A stretch of DNA of 64,000 nt, taken from the NCBI RefSeq assembly GCF_019968905.1, contig NZ_CP079946.1, positions 3,658,001 through 3,722,000 of the forward strand, given 5' to 3'. The DNA comes from Corallococcus sp. EGB. Its GTDB lineage: Bacteria; Myxococcota; Myxococcia; Myxococcales; Myxococcaceae. Under the pieces are notes generated by a model. The model searched no databases. It was not told where the DNA came from and saw nothing but the letters and a program-made list of their open reading frames with translations. Made by a program: the position numbers and the translations under genes. Of this stretch, positions 53,260-62,251 are shown one piece after another; position 1 is the first letter of the stretch, and each line of letters begins with the position of its first letter.

Positions 53260-54201
53260 TCAGATCCACTTCTTGTACTTGAACCAGGCGACGAGCCCCA
53301 GCGGGAAGCCCACCATGGTCGCCCACATGGCGGTGTACCAGCCCCGTCCCGTCAACTGCTCGAAGTTCTGCCCGAAGAAACCCACGATGAAGGACAGGGG
53401 CAGGAAGAGGGTGGCGAAGATGGTGAGCTGCTTGCTGATGTCGTTGGTGCGGTTGGCCACCATGGACAGGTAGCCGTCCATCACGTTGCCCACGACGTCG
53501 CGGCTGGAGTCGATCTGCTCGTACAGCCGCACCAGGTGGTCGTAGACGTCGCGGAAGTACAGCGTCGTCTTCTCCTGGATCTGCGGGATGCCCCGGCGCG
53601 ACAGCATGCCCACCACGTCCCGCTGCGGGGACAGCACGCGGCGCAGCGTCACCAGCGCGCGCTTGAGCGCGAAGATGCGCTGGAGGTGCTCCGGATCCGG
53701 CTCCGCGAAGATGGCGTCCTCCAGGTCGTCCAGCTGGTCGCTGAAGTCGTCCATGATGGGGAACTGCGCGTCCACGAGCGCGTCCGCGAGCAGGTACAGG
53801 ATGACGTCCACGCCCCGGCCCAGCGTGCCCGCGGGGTCGTCCATCACGCGCCGCCGGACGCCTTCATGGCTGGGCAGCTTCAGCGCGTGCACGCTGATGA
53901 TCCAGTCCTGCGCGAGGAAGAAGTGCTGCTCGTGCAGCGTGAGCTCCGTGACGTCCGGCCCGCAGCTGAAGCCCTGCAGCACGATGAACTGGTGGTGCGG
54001 GTACTCCTCCAGCTTGGGCCGCTGGTCCAGCGTCAGGCAGTCCTCCACGGCCAGGCGGTGGAGCTGGAAGCGCTCGGCCAGCCGGCCCATCACCTCCGCG
54101 TCCGGCTCCAGCACGTCGATCCACTTGGTCCCCGGCCGGTCGAGCAGTTCTTCGCCCCCCGAGACAGCCCTGCCGTCCTCCCACAGACAGACCTGGATCA
54201 T
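53260..54201 (-). CDS. corA: CorA-type divalent cation transporter
   Basis: A 313-residue CorA-family protein. A long cytoplasmic N-terminal part (W-I-D-V-L-E-P-D, E-D-C-L-T-L-D-Q-R-P-K, I-F-A-L-K-R-A-L) ends in the stalk helix, then two membrane segments: T-I-F-A-T-L-F-L-P-L-S-F-I-V-G and A-M-W-A-T-M-V-G-F-P-L-G-L. The signature loop reads F-F-G-Q-N-F instead of the usual Y-G-M-N-F, so the GMN filter is GQN. It ends in the basic K-Y-K-K-W-I. Mg2+ is the usual ion; the altered loop makes the selectivity uncertain. ATG 54201 is followed by I-Q-V-C-L-W. Confidence 0.9.
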   Translation of the reverse strand: MIQVCLWEDGRAVSGGEELLDRPGTKWIDVLEPDAEVMGRLAERFQLHRLAVEDCLTLDQRPKLEEYPHHQFIVLQGFSCGPDVTELTLHEQHFFLAQDWIISVHALKLPSHEGVRRRVMDDPAGTLGRGVDVILYLLADALVDAQFPIMDDFSDQLDDLEDAIFAEPDPEHLQRIFALKRALVTLRRVLSPQRDVVGMLSRRGIPQIQEKTTLYFRDVYDHLVRLYEQIDSSRDVVGNVMDGYLSMVANRTNDISKQLTIFATLFLPLSFIVGFFGQNFEQLTGRGWYTAMWATMVGFPLGLVAWFKYKKWI

Positions 54202-54289
54202 TTCCGTGGACTCCCCGGCCCGACAGTTGGGCCCGGGACGCTTGCTAGAACTCCCCGGACGCGATGTCGAGCGGTAGAGTGGGGGCAAC

Positions 54290-55432
54290 GTGTCCGCTGC
54301 CGCCGAGAATCCCCCGCCGGCCTCCCTGACCCCGAGGCTCGAACAAATCCTCCAGTCGCTGCCCGACCGCGCCTTCGCCGCGCGGCTGCGCGCGGTGTAC
54401 CTCGCCGCGGCCCAGGCCATCTCCCGGCTGAGCGACCTGGACCTGGTGAAGTATGAAACACCGGTCGTCGACGCCAGCCCCGACCTGTCGCTGTGGGAGG
54501 AGATGGCGCCCGTCATCCGCGACACGGTGATGGACGTCAACGGGCTGCTCAACGTCATCCGCGAGCAGTTCCCCGGCGCGCCGCCGCCGTCCGCGTCACG
54601 CAAGGGCCCCGGGGACGTGCCGGCCATGCTCCAGGACGGGATGGCGCGGCTCGCCCAGAGCATCACCCAGCTGGGCGAGGCCATGCGAAACCCGTCCGTG
54701 GTGAGCGACCGCTGGCAGCTGTTGGCGGAAATCCAACGCTTCCGGTCCGACTACCGCGAACAGATGAGCCAGCTCGTCTTCGAGTCCGCGAGCACCTTCG
54801 GCGAGGTGTCGCGCGCCCAGGTGGTGCCCGGCTACGAGGCGGAGGTGAAGGCGGCCGTCACGGTGCGCGCCATCACGTCCGACCTGTCGCGCATCGTCGC
54901 GGCGCGGCTCAACAAGGTGCGCGACGCGAAGCCGGAGGAGGTGCTGTGGAACGCGCAGCAGCTCCAGACGGAGCTGGACGCCTTCGGCCGCACCGCGGCG
55001 TACCGGAACCTGCGCGCCCAGGACAAGCGCCACATCGTGGAGGCCCGCGCGGAGGTGGGCGCGCTCGCGCTGGAGTCCGCCCCGGAGAAGCAGCGGCTGC
55101 TCACGTTGACGCAAGCGCTGGAGGAGCTGGTGCGAGGCCTGTCCGCGATGAACCAGCGCCAGCTGCTCATCCTCCACGACCGCGAGGTCTGGGCCGCGTG
55201 CGGCGTGCGCCTGGAGCGAGCGCTGTCCCAGTCCAAGAAGGACCCGGTCGCGTCCGCCAAGGCGCTGGCGGAGGCCGCGGCCAGCGCGCAGTCGCTCTAC
55301 GGGCGGGATCCCACGATGGATGCGTTCCTGCGCAAGGCGCGCAAGCTGAAGCTCGCCGCGCTCACCGGCCCGGAGCTGCTCTCCACCATCGAGTCCTTCC
55401 AGGCCCAGCTCGCGCAACTGGATGTGATGTGA
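54290..55432 (+). CDS. Helical protein of unknown function
   Basis: A 380-residue, mostly alpha-helical cytoplasmic protein, with long heptad-like stretches (Q-L-Q-T-E-L-D-A-F and L-A-Q-S-I-T-Q-L-G-E-A-M) and no signal peptide. I do not recognise a family. Its GTG start at 54290 follows G-G-G-G-C-A-A-C. Its stop overlaps the HAD gene start as GTGA, so the pair is translationally coupled and may be functionally linked. Confidence 0.75.
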   Translation: MSAAAENPPPASLTPRLEQILQSLPDRAFAARLRAVYLAAAQAISRLSDLDLVKYETPVVDASPDLSLWEEMAPVIRDTVMDVNGLLNVIREQFPGAPPPSASRKGPGDVPAMLQDGMARLAQSITQLGEAMRNPSVVSDRWQLLAEIQRFRSDYREQMSQLVFESASTFGEVSRAQVVPGYEAEVKAAVTVRAITSDLSRIVAARLNKVRDAKPEEVLWNAQQLQTELDAFGRTAAYRNLRAQDKRHIVEARAEVGALALESAPEKQRLLTLTQALEELVRGLSAMNQRQLLILHDREVWAACGVRLERALSQSKKDPVASAKALAEAAASAQSLYGRDPTMDAFLRKARKLKLAALTGPELLSTIESFQAQLAQLDVM

Positions 55433-56271
55433 CGGCCGCGAGGAAACTGGAGGTCGTGGAGCCGCGTCCCCTGCGGCAGGCGGACCTGTCCGGCGTGCAG
55501 GGCGTCTTCACCGACGTGGACGGCACGCTGACGACGGGCCACAAGCTGCGCAGCCAGACGGTGCGCGCCCTGGAGCAGCTCACGGAGTCCGGACTGCGCG
55601 TGGTGCTGGTGAGCGGCCGCCCGGCGGGGTGGGGCGAGGCCTGGGCCCGGCAGCTCCCGGTGGACGGCGTCGTCGTGGAGAACGGCGGGCTGTTCTTCCT
55701 CAAGGACGCGAAGGGGCAGCTGCGCAAGGTGTACCTGGAGCCGCCCGCGCAGCGCGTGGCCAACCGCCAGCGCCTGGAGCAGGAGGTCCAGCGGGTGCTC
55801 GCCCAGGTGCCGGGGGCGCGGCTGTCCGTGGACAGCCGCTACACGGAAGTGGACCTGGCGGTGGATTACAACGAGGAGGCCCGGCTGGGGGATGAAGGGG
55901 CCACCCGCATCGAGTCGCTCCTGCGGGCGCGGGGCGTGACGGCGGTGCGCTCGTCGGTGCACATCAACTGCTGGCTGGGCCGCTTCGACAAGCTCTCCGC
56001 GTCGCGCCGCTTCGCGAAGGTGGCGTGGGGCGAGACGCTGGACCCCGCGGACGGGCGGTATGTCTACGCGGGGGATTCTTTCAACGACGCTCCGATGTTC
56101 CAGGCGTTCAAGCTGGGCGTGGGCGTGGCCAACGTGCGCGCGGTGTTGGATCGCATCGACGCGCCGCCGGCCTTCATCACCCGGGCGCCCGAGGGGCGGG
56201 GCTTCGAGGAGCTGGCTCGCGCCCTCCTCGCCCGCCGCCGGACGGCCCGCAGTCGAGGAGTTTCAACGTGA
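55429..56271 (+). CDS. HAD-superfamily phosphatase (type IIB, sucrose/mannosyl-phosphatase-like)
   Basis: A 280-residue HAD hydrolase. Motif I is F-T-D-V-D-G-T-L-T, motif II is V-V-L-V-S-G-R-P, and motif IV is Y-V-Y-A-G-D-S-F-N-D-A-P-M-F. A cap region lies between residues about 85 and 195. It resembles mannosyl-3-phosphoglycerate or sucrose-phosphate phosphatases; substrate unknown. GTG 55429 overlaps the stop of the helical gene, and its own stop overlaps the methyltransferase start (GTGA). Confidence 0.9.
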   Translation: MTAARKLEVVEPRPLRQADLSGVQGVFTDVDGTLTTGHKLRSQTVRALEQLTESGLRVVLVSGRPAGWGEAWARQLPVDGVVVENGGLFFLKDAKGQLRKVYLEPPAQRVANRQRLEQEVQRVLAQVPGARLSVDSRYTEVDLAVDYNEEARLGDEGATRIESLLRARGVTAVRSSVHINCWLGRFDKLSASRRFAKVAWGETLDPADGRYVYAGDSFNDAPMFQAFKLGVGVANVRAVLDRIDAPPAFITRAPEGRGFEELARALLARRRTARSRGVST

Positions 56272-57464
56272 ATGTCGTGAAGCTGGAGCTGGCCCGGGGC
56301 CTGGGGCGTCACCTGCGCGCGGGGCACCCGTGGGTGTTCCGCAAGGCCCTGGAGCACGTGCCGCGGATTCCGCCCGGCAGCGTGGTGGACCTGACGGAGA
56401 ACGGGAAGTTCGTCGCGCGCGGGTACTACGACCCGCACTCGGCCATCGCGGTGCGCGTGCTCACGCGGGACTCGCGCGAGACGGTGGACGCGCGCTTCAT
56501 CACCCAGCGCGTGCAGCGCGCCCTGGCCGCGCGCACGGCGCTCATCGACCTGAAGGACACGGACAGCTACCGCCTCATCCACGGCGAGGGCGACGGCCTG
56601 CCCGGCGTGGTGGTGGACCTGTACGCGGGCTGGGCGGTCATGAAGCTCTACTCCGCGGGCCTCACCCCGTACCGGCCCCTCATCGTGGAGGCGCTGAAGG
56701 CGGGCGTCCCGGGCCTCAAGGGCATCATCGGCCGCGACGAGGTGGGGCGCGACGACGTGGAGGAGGATGACGGGCGCGGCAGCGGGAAGATGCTGTGGGG
56801 CGAGGAGGCCCCGGAGCTCATCCCCATCCGCGAGCGCGGCGCCATCTTCCTGGTGGACGCGTGGAAGGGACAGAAGACGGGCTTCTTCCTGGACCAGCGT
56901 GAGAACCGCTTCCTCATCCGCCGCCTGGGACAGGGGAGGGACGTGCTCAACTGCTTCAGCTTCAGCGGCGGCTTCTCCGTGAACGCGGCGCTCGGCGGCG
57001 CCAACAGCGTCTTCTCCGTGGATCAGGACCCGGAGGCCATCGCGCTGGCGCGGGAGAACTTCACGCGCAACGGGCTGCCCGCGGCGAAGCACGACTTCCT
57101 GGCGGCGGACGTCTTCGCCCTCATCCAATCGTTCAAGGAGGAGGGCCGCACCTTCGACCTCATCATCCTGGACCCGCCCGCCTTCGCGAAGAGCCAGCGC
57201 GCGGTGGAGGCGGCCGTGGACGGCTACGCGTCCCTCAACCGGCAGGCCCTGGCGCTGCTGCGCCCCGGCGGCCTCCTGGCCACGGCGTCGTGCTCCGCGC
57301 GCGTGACGGGGGACATGTTCATGGGCGCCGTGCGCGAGGCGGGCTTCAAGGCCGGCGTGGACCTGGCCCTGGTGGAGGAGCGCTACCAGCCGCCGGACCA
57401 CCCCGTGCGCCTGCAGTTCCCGGAAGGGAAGTACCTCAAGTTCTACGTGATGCAGTCGGTGTAG
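56268..57464 (+). CDS. RlmI-like 23S rRNA (cytosine-C5) methyltransferase
   Basis: A 398-residue SAM-dependent methyltransferase. Residues 1-75 are a PUA domain (G-R-H-L-R-A-G-H-P-W-V-F), and the Rossmann domain has F-F-L-D-Q-R-E-N-R, F-S-F-S-G-G-F-S-V, S-V-D-Q-D-P-E-A-I and catalytic D-P-P-A-F-A-K-S. This is the RlmI/RlmK layout. GTG 56268 follows GAGGAG; it overlaps the HAD gene stop. By family it modifies a base of 23S rRNA; which one cannot be told. Confidence 0.9.
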   Translation: MNVVKLELARGLGRHLRAGHPWVFRKALEHVPRIPPGSVVDLTENGKFVARGYYDPHSAIAVRVLTRDSRETVDARFITQRVQRALAARTALIDLKDTDSYRLIHGEGDGLPGVVVDLYAGWAVMKLYSAGLTPYRPLIVEALKAGVPGLKGIIGRDEVGRDDVEEDDGRGSGKMLWGEEAPELIPIRERGAIFLVDAWKGQKTGFFLDQRENRFLIRRLGQGRDVLNCFSFSGGFSVNAALGGANSVFSVDQDPEAIALARENFTRNGLPAAKHDFLAADVFALIQSFKEEGRTFDLIILDPPAFAKSQRAVEAAVDGYASLNRQALALLRPGGLLATASCSARVTGDMFMGAVREAGFKAGVDLALVEERYQPPDHPVRLQFPEGKYLKFYVMQSV

Positions 57465-57528
57465 CGGGAGCCTCCAGCCCTCGGGGCGCGCCGGCCATCG
57501 GGCGCGCCTCCCAGGGGGCGTGGGGGGC

Positions 57529-57951
57529 TCAGGTGCCGAAGACCTTGTGGGCCACGCGGTCCAGCACGTCCTTGCCCCAGACGATGCTGGCCTTGCCCAG
57601 CCGGTCCAGGTCGCGGGTGAACTCGCGGCCGTCCGGCACGACTTCGTAGGTGCGGGTCAGGAAGAGGTTGCCGGTGGCGGGCTCGAAGTCCACGTTGCCG
57701 CCGCCGGTGTCCGTGCCTTCCTCCTGCTGCTGCCGGAAGCCCTCGATGATGCCGGGCTTGGGCGGCTCGCGGAACCGGTAGATGAGGGCGCTGCACTTGA
57801 GCGCGGGCGGGGACTCGACGTGCTCGAAGGCGTACTGGCCCTCGCCGTTCATCATCCCGCCCAGGCCCTCGGCGTTGAGGCCCTCGGTGACGCCGGCGCC
57901 CTGGGACTGGAGGTACCACTTCACCAGCTGCCGGGCCGCGTCGCGCGTCAT
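57529..57951 (-). CDS. Small tandem paralog A (unknown family)
   Basis: A 140-residue soluble protein that aligns along its length with the next gene upstream: both have G-L-N-A-x-G-x-G-G, L-K-C-S-A-L-I-Y-R-F-R, G-T-D-T-G-G-G and A-S-x-V-W-G. ATG 57951 matches the paralog's start region (M-T-R-D-A-A-R-Q-L-V); a GTG at 58035 overlapping the paralog's stop is an alternative that adds 28 residues. Its helix-strand-helix outline resembles secretion-chaperone-like folds, but I cannot place it. It precedes the RlmI-like gene in convergent orientation. Confidence 0.7.
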   Translation of the reverse strand: MTRDAARQLVKWYLQSQGAGVTEGLNAEGLGGMMNGEGQYAFEHVESPPALKCSALIYRFREPPKPGIIEGFRQQQEEGTDTGGGNVDFEPATGNLFLTRTYEVVPDGREFTRDLDRLGKASIVWGKDVLDRVAHKVFGT

Positions 57952-58031
57952 CGGCCCCCCCGAAGGCGGCGCGGGACGCGCCAGGCCCATGGAGGACAGC
58001 AGCCACTGAATCTTGCTGGAGAAGGAGCTGA

Positions 58032-58472
58032 TCACTTCGCGGGGATGACGCGGTCCGCGACGCGGTTGAACACTTCGTCGCCCCACACGAGGCTGGCTTC
58101 CACGAGCCGGTCCACGTCTTCCTTGAACTGCTGCTGCGCGGGCAGCACGCCGTAGATGCGGCTCAGGAAGAGGCTCTTGTTCTCGGACTCGTAGTCCACC
58201 TTGCCGCCGCCGGTGTCCGTGCCCTTCTTCTCTTCGTCACGGAACCCGTCGATGACGCCCGGACGGGGCGCGTCGCGGAAGCGGTAGATGAGGGCGCTGC
58301 ACTTCAGCGCCCCCGTGTCCTTCACATGCTCGAAGTAGACCTGGGCTTCGCCAAGAGCGGCGCCGCCAAATCCCTTCGCGTTCAGCCCGGAAGCCTGTGC
58401 ATCGCCTCCGTGGGCCTGGATGAATGACTGCACCAGTCGCTGGGCATCTTCGAGCGTCATACGTGCAGTCAT
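58032..58472 (-). CDS. Small tandem paralog B (unknown family)
   Basis: A 146-residue protein and paralog of its downstream neighbour (shared R-F-R-x-x-P-x-P-G-x-I-x-G-F and T-D-T-G-G-G). It begins M-T-A-R-M-T-L-E-D-A-Q-R-L-V-Q-S-F-I. No signal or membrane segment. It lies 24 bp from the stop of the lipase-like gene. Function unknown; small partner or chaperone roles are only inference. Confidence 0.75.
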   Translation of the reverse strand: MTARMTLEDAQRLVQSFIQAHGGDAQASGLNAKGFGGAALGEAQVYFEHVKDTGALKCSALIYRFRDAPRPGVIDGFRDEEKKGTDTGGGKVDYESENKSLFLSRIYGVLPAQQQFKEDVDRLVEASLVWGDEVFNRVADRVIPAK

Positions 58473-58496
58473 ACCAGTCCAGGCCCAGGATGAGAA

Positions 58497-59438
58497 CTAG
58501 CCCGCGCGCGCCTGGTCGAACGGGACGCGCTGGTTGAGGTACGTGTCGTTGATGTTGTGCGCGCCGGAGAAGATGCTCTTCTCGGAGAAGTAGCGGATCT
58601 TCGCGTCCTTGCCCGCGTGCTTCAGCAGGTCCAGGGGGCCCTTGCCGCTGGTGCCCAGGCCGAAGAGGCCGGGGACGGGGTCCTTGTCGTTGACGTAGTG
58701 GACGTACTTGGGGCCGTCCGGGTAGGTCGCCGCCGCGGCGCCGAAGGTCTCCACGGAGACCTTGCCCAGCTTCTCCTGGACCTGGGCGGGGGACATCCCG
58801 TCTTCGATGCGCAGCCGCTTGGCCACGTCGCTCAGCGCGCGGCTGGTGATGAGGCCACCCTGGCTGTGCGCCATCAGGTGCACGTCACGGCCGGCCTTCA
58901 GCTCCGTGTAGAGCGAGTCCGCCAGCGTGTCCACGGCCGGGTTCTTGCCCTTGTCCATCTTGTCCGTGATGCACTGGCCCAGGTCCTTGAAGAAGCCCTC
59001 GGTGGAGTTGTGGATGCCGATGGTCTTCTGGCCCGTCTTGTCCGCGATGGCCTGCAGCGTGGCCTCCTGGCCCGCCTTGTCCGTCATCATGCCGTTCACG
59101 TAGATGATGGTGCCCGGCTGCTTCACGCCGTTCTTGGGCTCGTAGGCGGGGATCTGGCTCAGCGGGGTGCTGGCGTCGAAGGCCTGCCCGCCCTTGCCGA
59201 CAATCTTGCCGTCATAGGCCTTGTCCTTCGCGCCGGCCGGAGCGGTGAAGACGCCCGTGGGGGCCACGGTGCGCACCGCGCTGTTCGTCGACTTGGCGTC
59301 GAACCCGTCCTTCACGGTGTTGGCCGGCTTCGCCGTCGCCGGGGCGGCCGGCTTGGCCGCGGGGGCCGTGTTGGTCGTCCCCGTCGTCGAAGGGGTGCGC
59401 GCGATGGTGTTGTTGGAGGTGCGCCCGATGGTTCCCAT
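58497..59438 (-). CDS. Lipase-like alpha/beta hydrolase with disordered N-terminus
   Basis: A 313-residue protein. Residues 1-85 are low-complexity, rich in Thr, Ala, Pro and Asn (P-S-T-T-G-T-T-N-T, A-P-A-A-K-P-A-A-P). The rest is an alpha/beta hydrolase: I-I-Y-V-N-G-M, then the nucleophile elbow L-M-A-H-S-Q-G-G-L-I, and H-Y-V-N-D-K-D-P-V-P-G. ATG 59438 has AGGAG 9 bases before it; ATG 59504 is less likely. No signal peptide is seen; the disordered N-terminus could be a non-classical export tag, which is inference. It is followed by the two small paralogs on the same strand. Confidence 0.8.
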   Translation of the reverse strand: MGTIGRTSNNTIARTPSTTGTTNTAPAAKPAAPATAKPANTVKDGFDAKSTNSAVRTVAPTGVFTAPAGAKDKAYDGKIVGKGGQAFDASTPLSQIPAYEPKNGVKQPGTIIYVNGMMTDKAGQEATLQAIADKTGQKTIGIHNSTEGFFKDLGQCITDKMDKGKNPAVDTLADSLYTELKAGRDVHLMAHSQGGLITSRALSDVAKRLRIEDGMSPAQVQEKLGKVSVETFGAAAATYPDGPKYVHYVNDKDPVPGLFGLGTSGKGPLDLLKHAGKDAKIRYFSEKSIFSGAHNINDTYLNQRVPFDQARAG

Positions 59439-59639
59439 GGCTTGAGGCTCCTGCGGTGTGCGGATTTTTGAAGGGAGGGGGGAAAGCGTATTGCGTTGAT
59501 CCATTCTCCCCCGAACCGCCGAAAAGTTGCGAGCAGGTCACGGAATGTGCGTAACGCGATGCGGCGCGGGAAATCCAGAAGGGGACGGCGGCGGGAATCC
59601 GCTCCGAGCGGGACCCAGGGGGGCGATTAAGGTGGGGGC

Positions 59640-60275
59640 ATGGTCCAGAAAGGTCAGTTCCTGGAGCGCTCCACGCTCATCCCGGTGGGCTCGGACGGCG
59701 CGGTGATGGAGGGCACGGTGCACCGGGGCCAGAAGTCGCCGCCGCTGCTCATCCTGCCGCCCCGGCCGGAGGAGGGCGGGGGGATGGACCACGTCGTGGC
59801 GGCGGAGCTGGCCTTCGCGGTGGCGAGGGCGGGTTTTCCCACCCTGCGCTTCAACCACCGGGGCGTGGGGGCCAGCCAGGGCGCACGGGGCACCGGCGGG
59901 GCGCTGGTGGAGGATGCGGAGGCCGCGATGCGGGTGGCGCTGGAGAACGCGGGGACGACGGCGCTCGCGGTGGCGTCGCTGCACGGCGGGGCCCGGGTGG
60001 CGCTGGCGCTCCAGGAGCGGCACCCGGCGGTGGGCGGACTGTGTCTGGTGGCGCCGGATGTGGACCCGCTGTCGCTCGTGCGACTGTCGTGTCCGCTGCT
60101 GGTGATCGTGGGGGAGGCGGACACGCGGGTGCCCCGGGCGGCGCTGGCCGCCGCTGTCGCGGAGGCCGGGGGCGATTTAGAGGTCATCGATGATGCCGGG
60201 CCCACCTTCCATCGCAACCTTCCGCAGGTGGGGCGGGCGGCGGCGGCGTGGCTCCAGCGGCTGTCGGGTGGGTAG
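59640..60275 (+). CDS. Alpha/beta hydrolase-fold protein without usual nucleophile
   Basis: A 211-residue protein of the small alpha/beta hydrolase type (like the YuxL/KaiC-associated hydrolases), with L-I-L-P-P-R-P, L-R-F-N-H-R-G-V-G-A-S-Q-G and a Ser-to-His change at the elbow: A-S-L-H-G-G, where G-x-S-x-G is usual. D-P-L-S-L and E-A-D-T-R-V-P fill the acid position. The residue change suggests a non-catalytic or altered role. No partner gene is evident. Confidence 0.75.
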   Translation: MVQKGQFLERSTLIPVGSDGAVMEGTVHRGQKSPPLLILPPRPEEGGGMDHVVAAELAFAVARAGFPTLRFNHRGVGASQGARGTGGALVEDAEAAMRVALENAGTTALAVASLHGGARVALALQERHPAVGGLCLVAPDVDPLSLVRLSCPLLVIVGEADTRVPRAALAAAVAEAGGDLEVIDDAGPTFHRNLPQVGRAAAAWLQRLSGG

Positions 60276-60433
60276 GTCGGTGGCGTGCAAACCGTTGGAC
60301 TTCTTCACCTTTCTTCATCCCCTGTGCCTTGCACGGCCGGCCTGGGGGCGGACAGACTGAAAGCGCAGACCCAATCGTCCCGCCGTGCGTTCGTAGTGGG
60401 TCTTCGAGGCGTCTTCGTTCAAGGAGTGTCCCG

Positions 60434-62251
60434 ATGCGGATGAGGCGATGGAACGTGGTTCTCGCGGCGCTGGCCTTGTCGGCCTCGGCGTGTGCTTCCG
60501 CGTCGAGGGAGCCGGAGGCCCCGGCCAGGCAGGACCTGGCAGCCGCGGAGGCGGAGGTGTCCCGGGCGGTGGCGGAGGGCTCGGACGACGTGGTGTCCGG
60601 CGCCATCGTGGTGGACTTCAAGGACGGCACCACGAAGGAACAGTTCGACGCCTGGGAGCAGGAGTGGGGCGTGGACCTGGAGTTCAACTCCGTGGAGGGC
60701 CCCCAGTCGGGCGTCACGCTGGCGGTGGGCGTGGACGACGTGGAGTCCGTGCTCCAGCGCATCCGGCAGAACCCGGCGGTGGAGTCCGCCGAGCCGCTCA
60801 TGCAACTGCGCACCAGCTACACGCCGAACGACCCCCAGTTCGAGGCCCAGTGGAACCTCCGGATGATCGACATGCCGAAGGCGTGGGACGGCAACCGGGG
60901 CAAGGGCGTGGTGGTGGCGGTCATCGACACGGGCATCGCCTACGAGGACTACGGCGACTTCAAGCAGGTGCCGGACCTCAAGGGCGTGTCGTTCGTGAAG
61001 GGCTATGACTTCGTCAACGACGACGAGCACGCCAACGACGACCACGGCCACGGCACGCACGTGGCGGGCACCATCGCGCAGGCCACCAACAATGGCGAGG
61101 GCGTGGCGGGCGTGGCCTTCGAAGCGACGCTGATGCCGCTCAAGGTGCTCAACCACTTCGGCAGCGGCACCAGCGCGGACATCGCGGACGCCATCCGCTT
61201 CGCGGCGGACCACGACGCGAAGGTCATCAACATGTCGCTGGGCGGCGGCCTGTACTCGCAGGTCATGGCCAGCGCGGTGGACTACGCGCGCAAGAAGGGC
61301 GTCACCGTGGTGGCCGCGGCGGGCAACACCGGGCGGGGCCGGGTGGAGTTCCCCGCGGCGTACCCGGGCGCGGTGGCGGTGAGCGCGGTGGGCCCGTCCG
61401 GCACGCGCGCGCCGTACTCCTCCTACGGCAAGGAGCTGGACATCGCGGCGCCCGGTGGTGACAAGAGCCAGGGCGAGACGGGCGGCATCCTGCAGAACAC
61501 CATCGACCCGCGGGATCCCTCGCGCTCCATCTACGCCTGGTACCAGGGCACCAGCATGGCCGCGCCGCACGTGGCCGCCGTCGCCGCGATGCTCTACGGC
61601 GCGGGCGCCACGACGCCGGACGAGGTGGAGCAGGCGCTCTACACCGGCGCGAAGGCGACGGAGAATCAGGCCTGGTCTGAGGAGTACGGCCACGGCGTGC
61701 TCAACGCCAACGCGTCGCTGCAGGCCTTCAACCAGGGCGCCGGTCCCCGCTGGCCTCCGCTGGGCTGGGCCGCGGTGCTGCTCGCGGTGGTGTTGCTCAC
61801 GCTGCGCGGCCGTGAGCGTCCGGGCTACCTCAACGTGCTCTTCCGCCCGACGTTCCTCGTGTCGCTGGTGCTCTCCACGGTGGGCTTCTTCTTCCTGCGC
61901 ACCTGGTTCGCGGGCGCGGCCGGCCCGGCCCACGACGTGGTGAGCGTGGCATCGCTGCCCATCCCGGACTGGCAGAAGATCATCTTCGGCCGGAACACAG
62001 TGAACCCGCTGTTCTACAGCGCGCTCATCCCGCTGGTGCTGTCGCTGCCGGCCATCGCGTGGCGGGGCTTCCGTCCGGCGGTGGGCGGCCTGGCGCTGGG
62101 CTTCGCGGGCTTCCTTTCCTACGCGGCGTGGGTGGGCGCTCCGGCGCTCGCATGGATGCCCTTCACCTTCCTGGCGAAGCCGTGGCTGGGCTTCAACACG
62201 GTGGTGTGCCTCGTCATCGCTCGCGCGATGCTCAAGCGGGAGGACGCATGA
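60434..62251 (+). CDS. Subtilisin-like serine protease (S8) with C-terminal membrane domain
   Basis: A 605-residue exported protease. Signal peptide with lipobox-like S-A-C near residue 20. Residues about 50-120 form an inhibitor I9-like propeptide, then the S8 catalytic domain: V-I-D-T-G (Asp), H-G-H-G-T-H-V-A-G (His), V-A-A-A-G-N (oxyanion Asn), and G-T-S-M-A-A-P-H (Ser). After residue 440 about five hydrophobic helices follow (W-A-A-V-L-L-A-V-V-L-L, F-L-V-S-L-V-L-S-T-V-G). The membrane tail is unusual for S8 enzymes. ATG 60434 has AAGGAG upstream. Its stop overlaps the next small gene as ATGA. Confidence 0.92.
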   Translation: MRMRRWNVVLAALALSASACASASREPEAPARQDLAAAEAEVSRAVAEGSDDVVSGAIVVDFKDGTTKEQFDAWEQEWGVDLEFNSVEGPQSGVTLAVGVDDVESVLQRIRQNPAVESAEPLMQLRTSYTPNDPQFEAQWNLRMIDMPKAWDGNRGKGVVVAVIDTGIAYEDYGDFKQVPDLKGVSFVKGYDFVNDDEHANDDHGHGTHVAGTIAQATNNGEGVAGVAFEATLMPLKVLNHFGSGTSADIADAIRFAADHDAKVINMSLGGGLYSQVMASAVDYARKKGVTVVAAAGNTGRGRVEFPAAYPGAVAVSAVGPSGTRAPYSSYGKELDIAAPGGDKSQGETGGILQNTIDPRDPSRSIYAWYQGTSMAAPHVAAVAAMLYGAGATTPDEVEQALYTGAKATENQAWSEEYGHGVLNANASLQAFNQGAGPRWPPLGWAAVLLAVVLLTLRGRERPGYLNVLFRPTFLVSLVLSTVGFFFLRTWFAGAAGPAHDVVSVASLPIPDWQKIIFGRNTVNPLFYSALIPLVLSLPAIAWRGFRPAVGGLALGFAGFLSYAAWVGAPALAWMPFTFLAKPWLGFNTVVCLVIARAMLKREDA

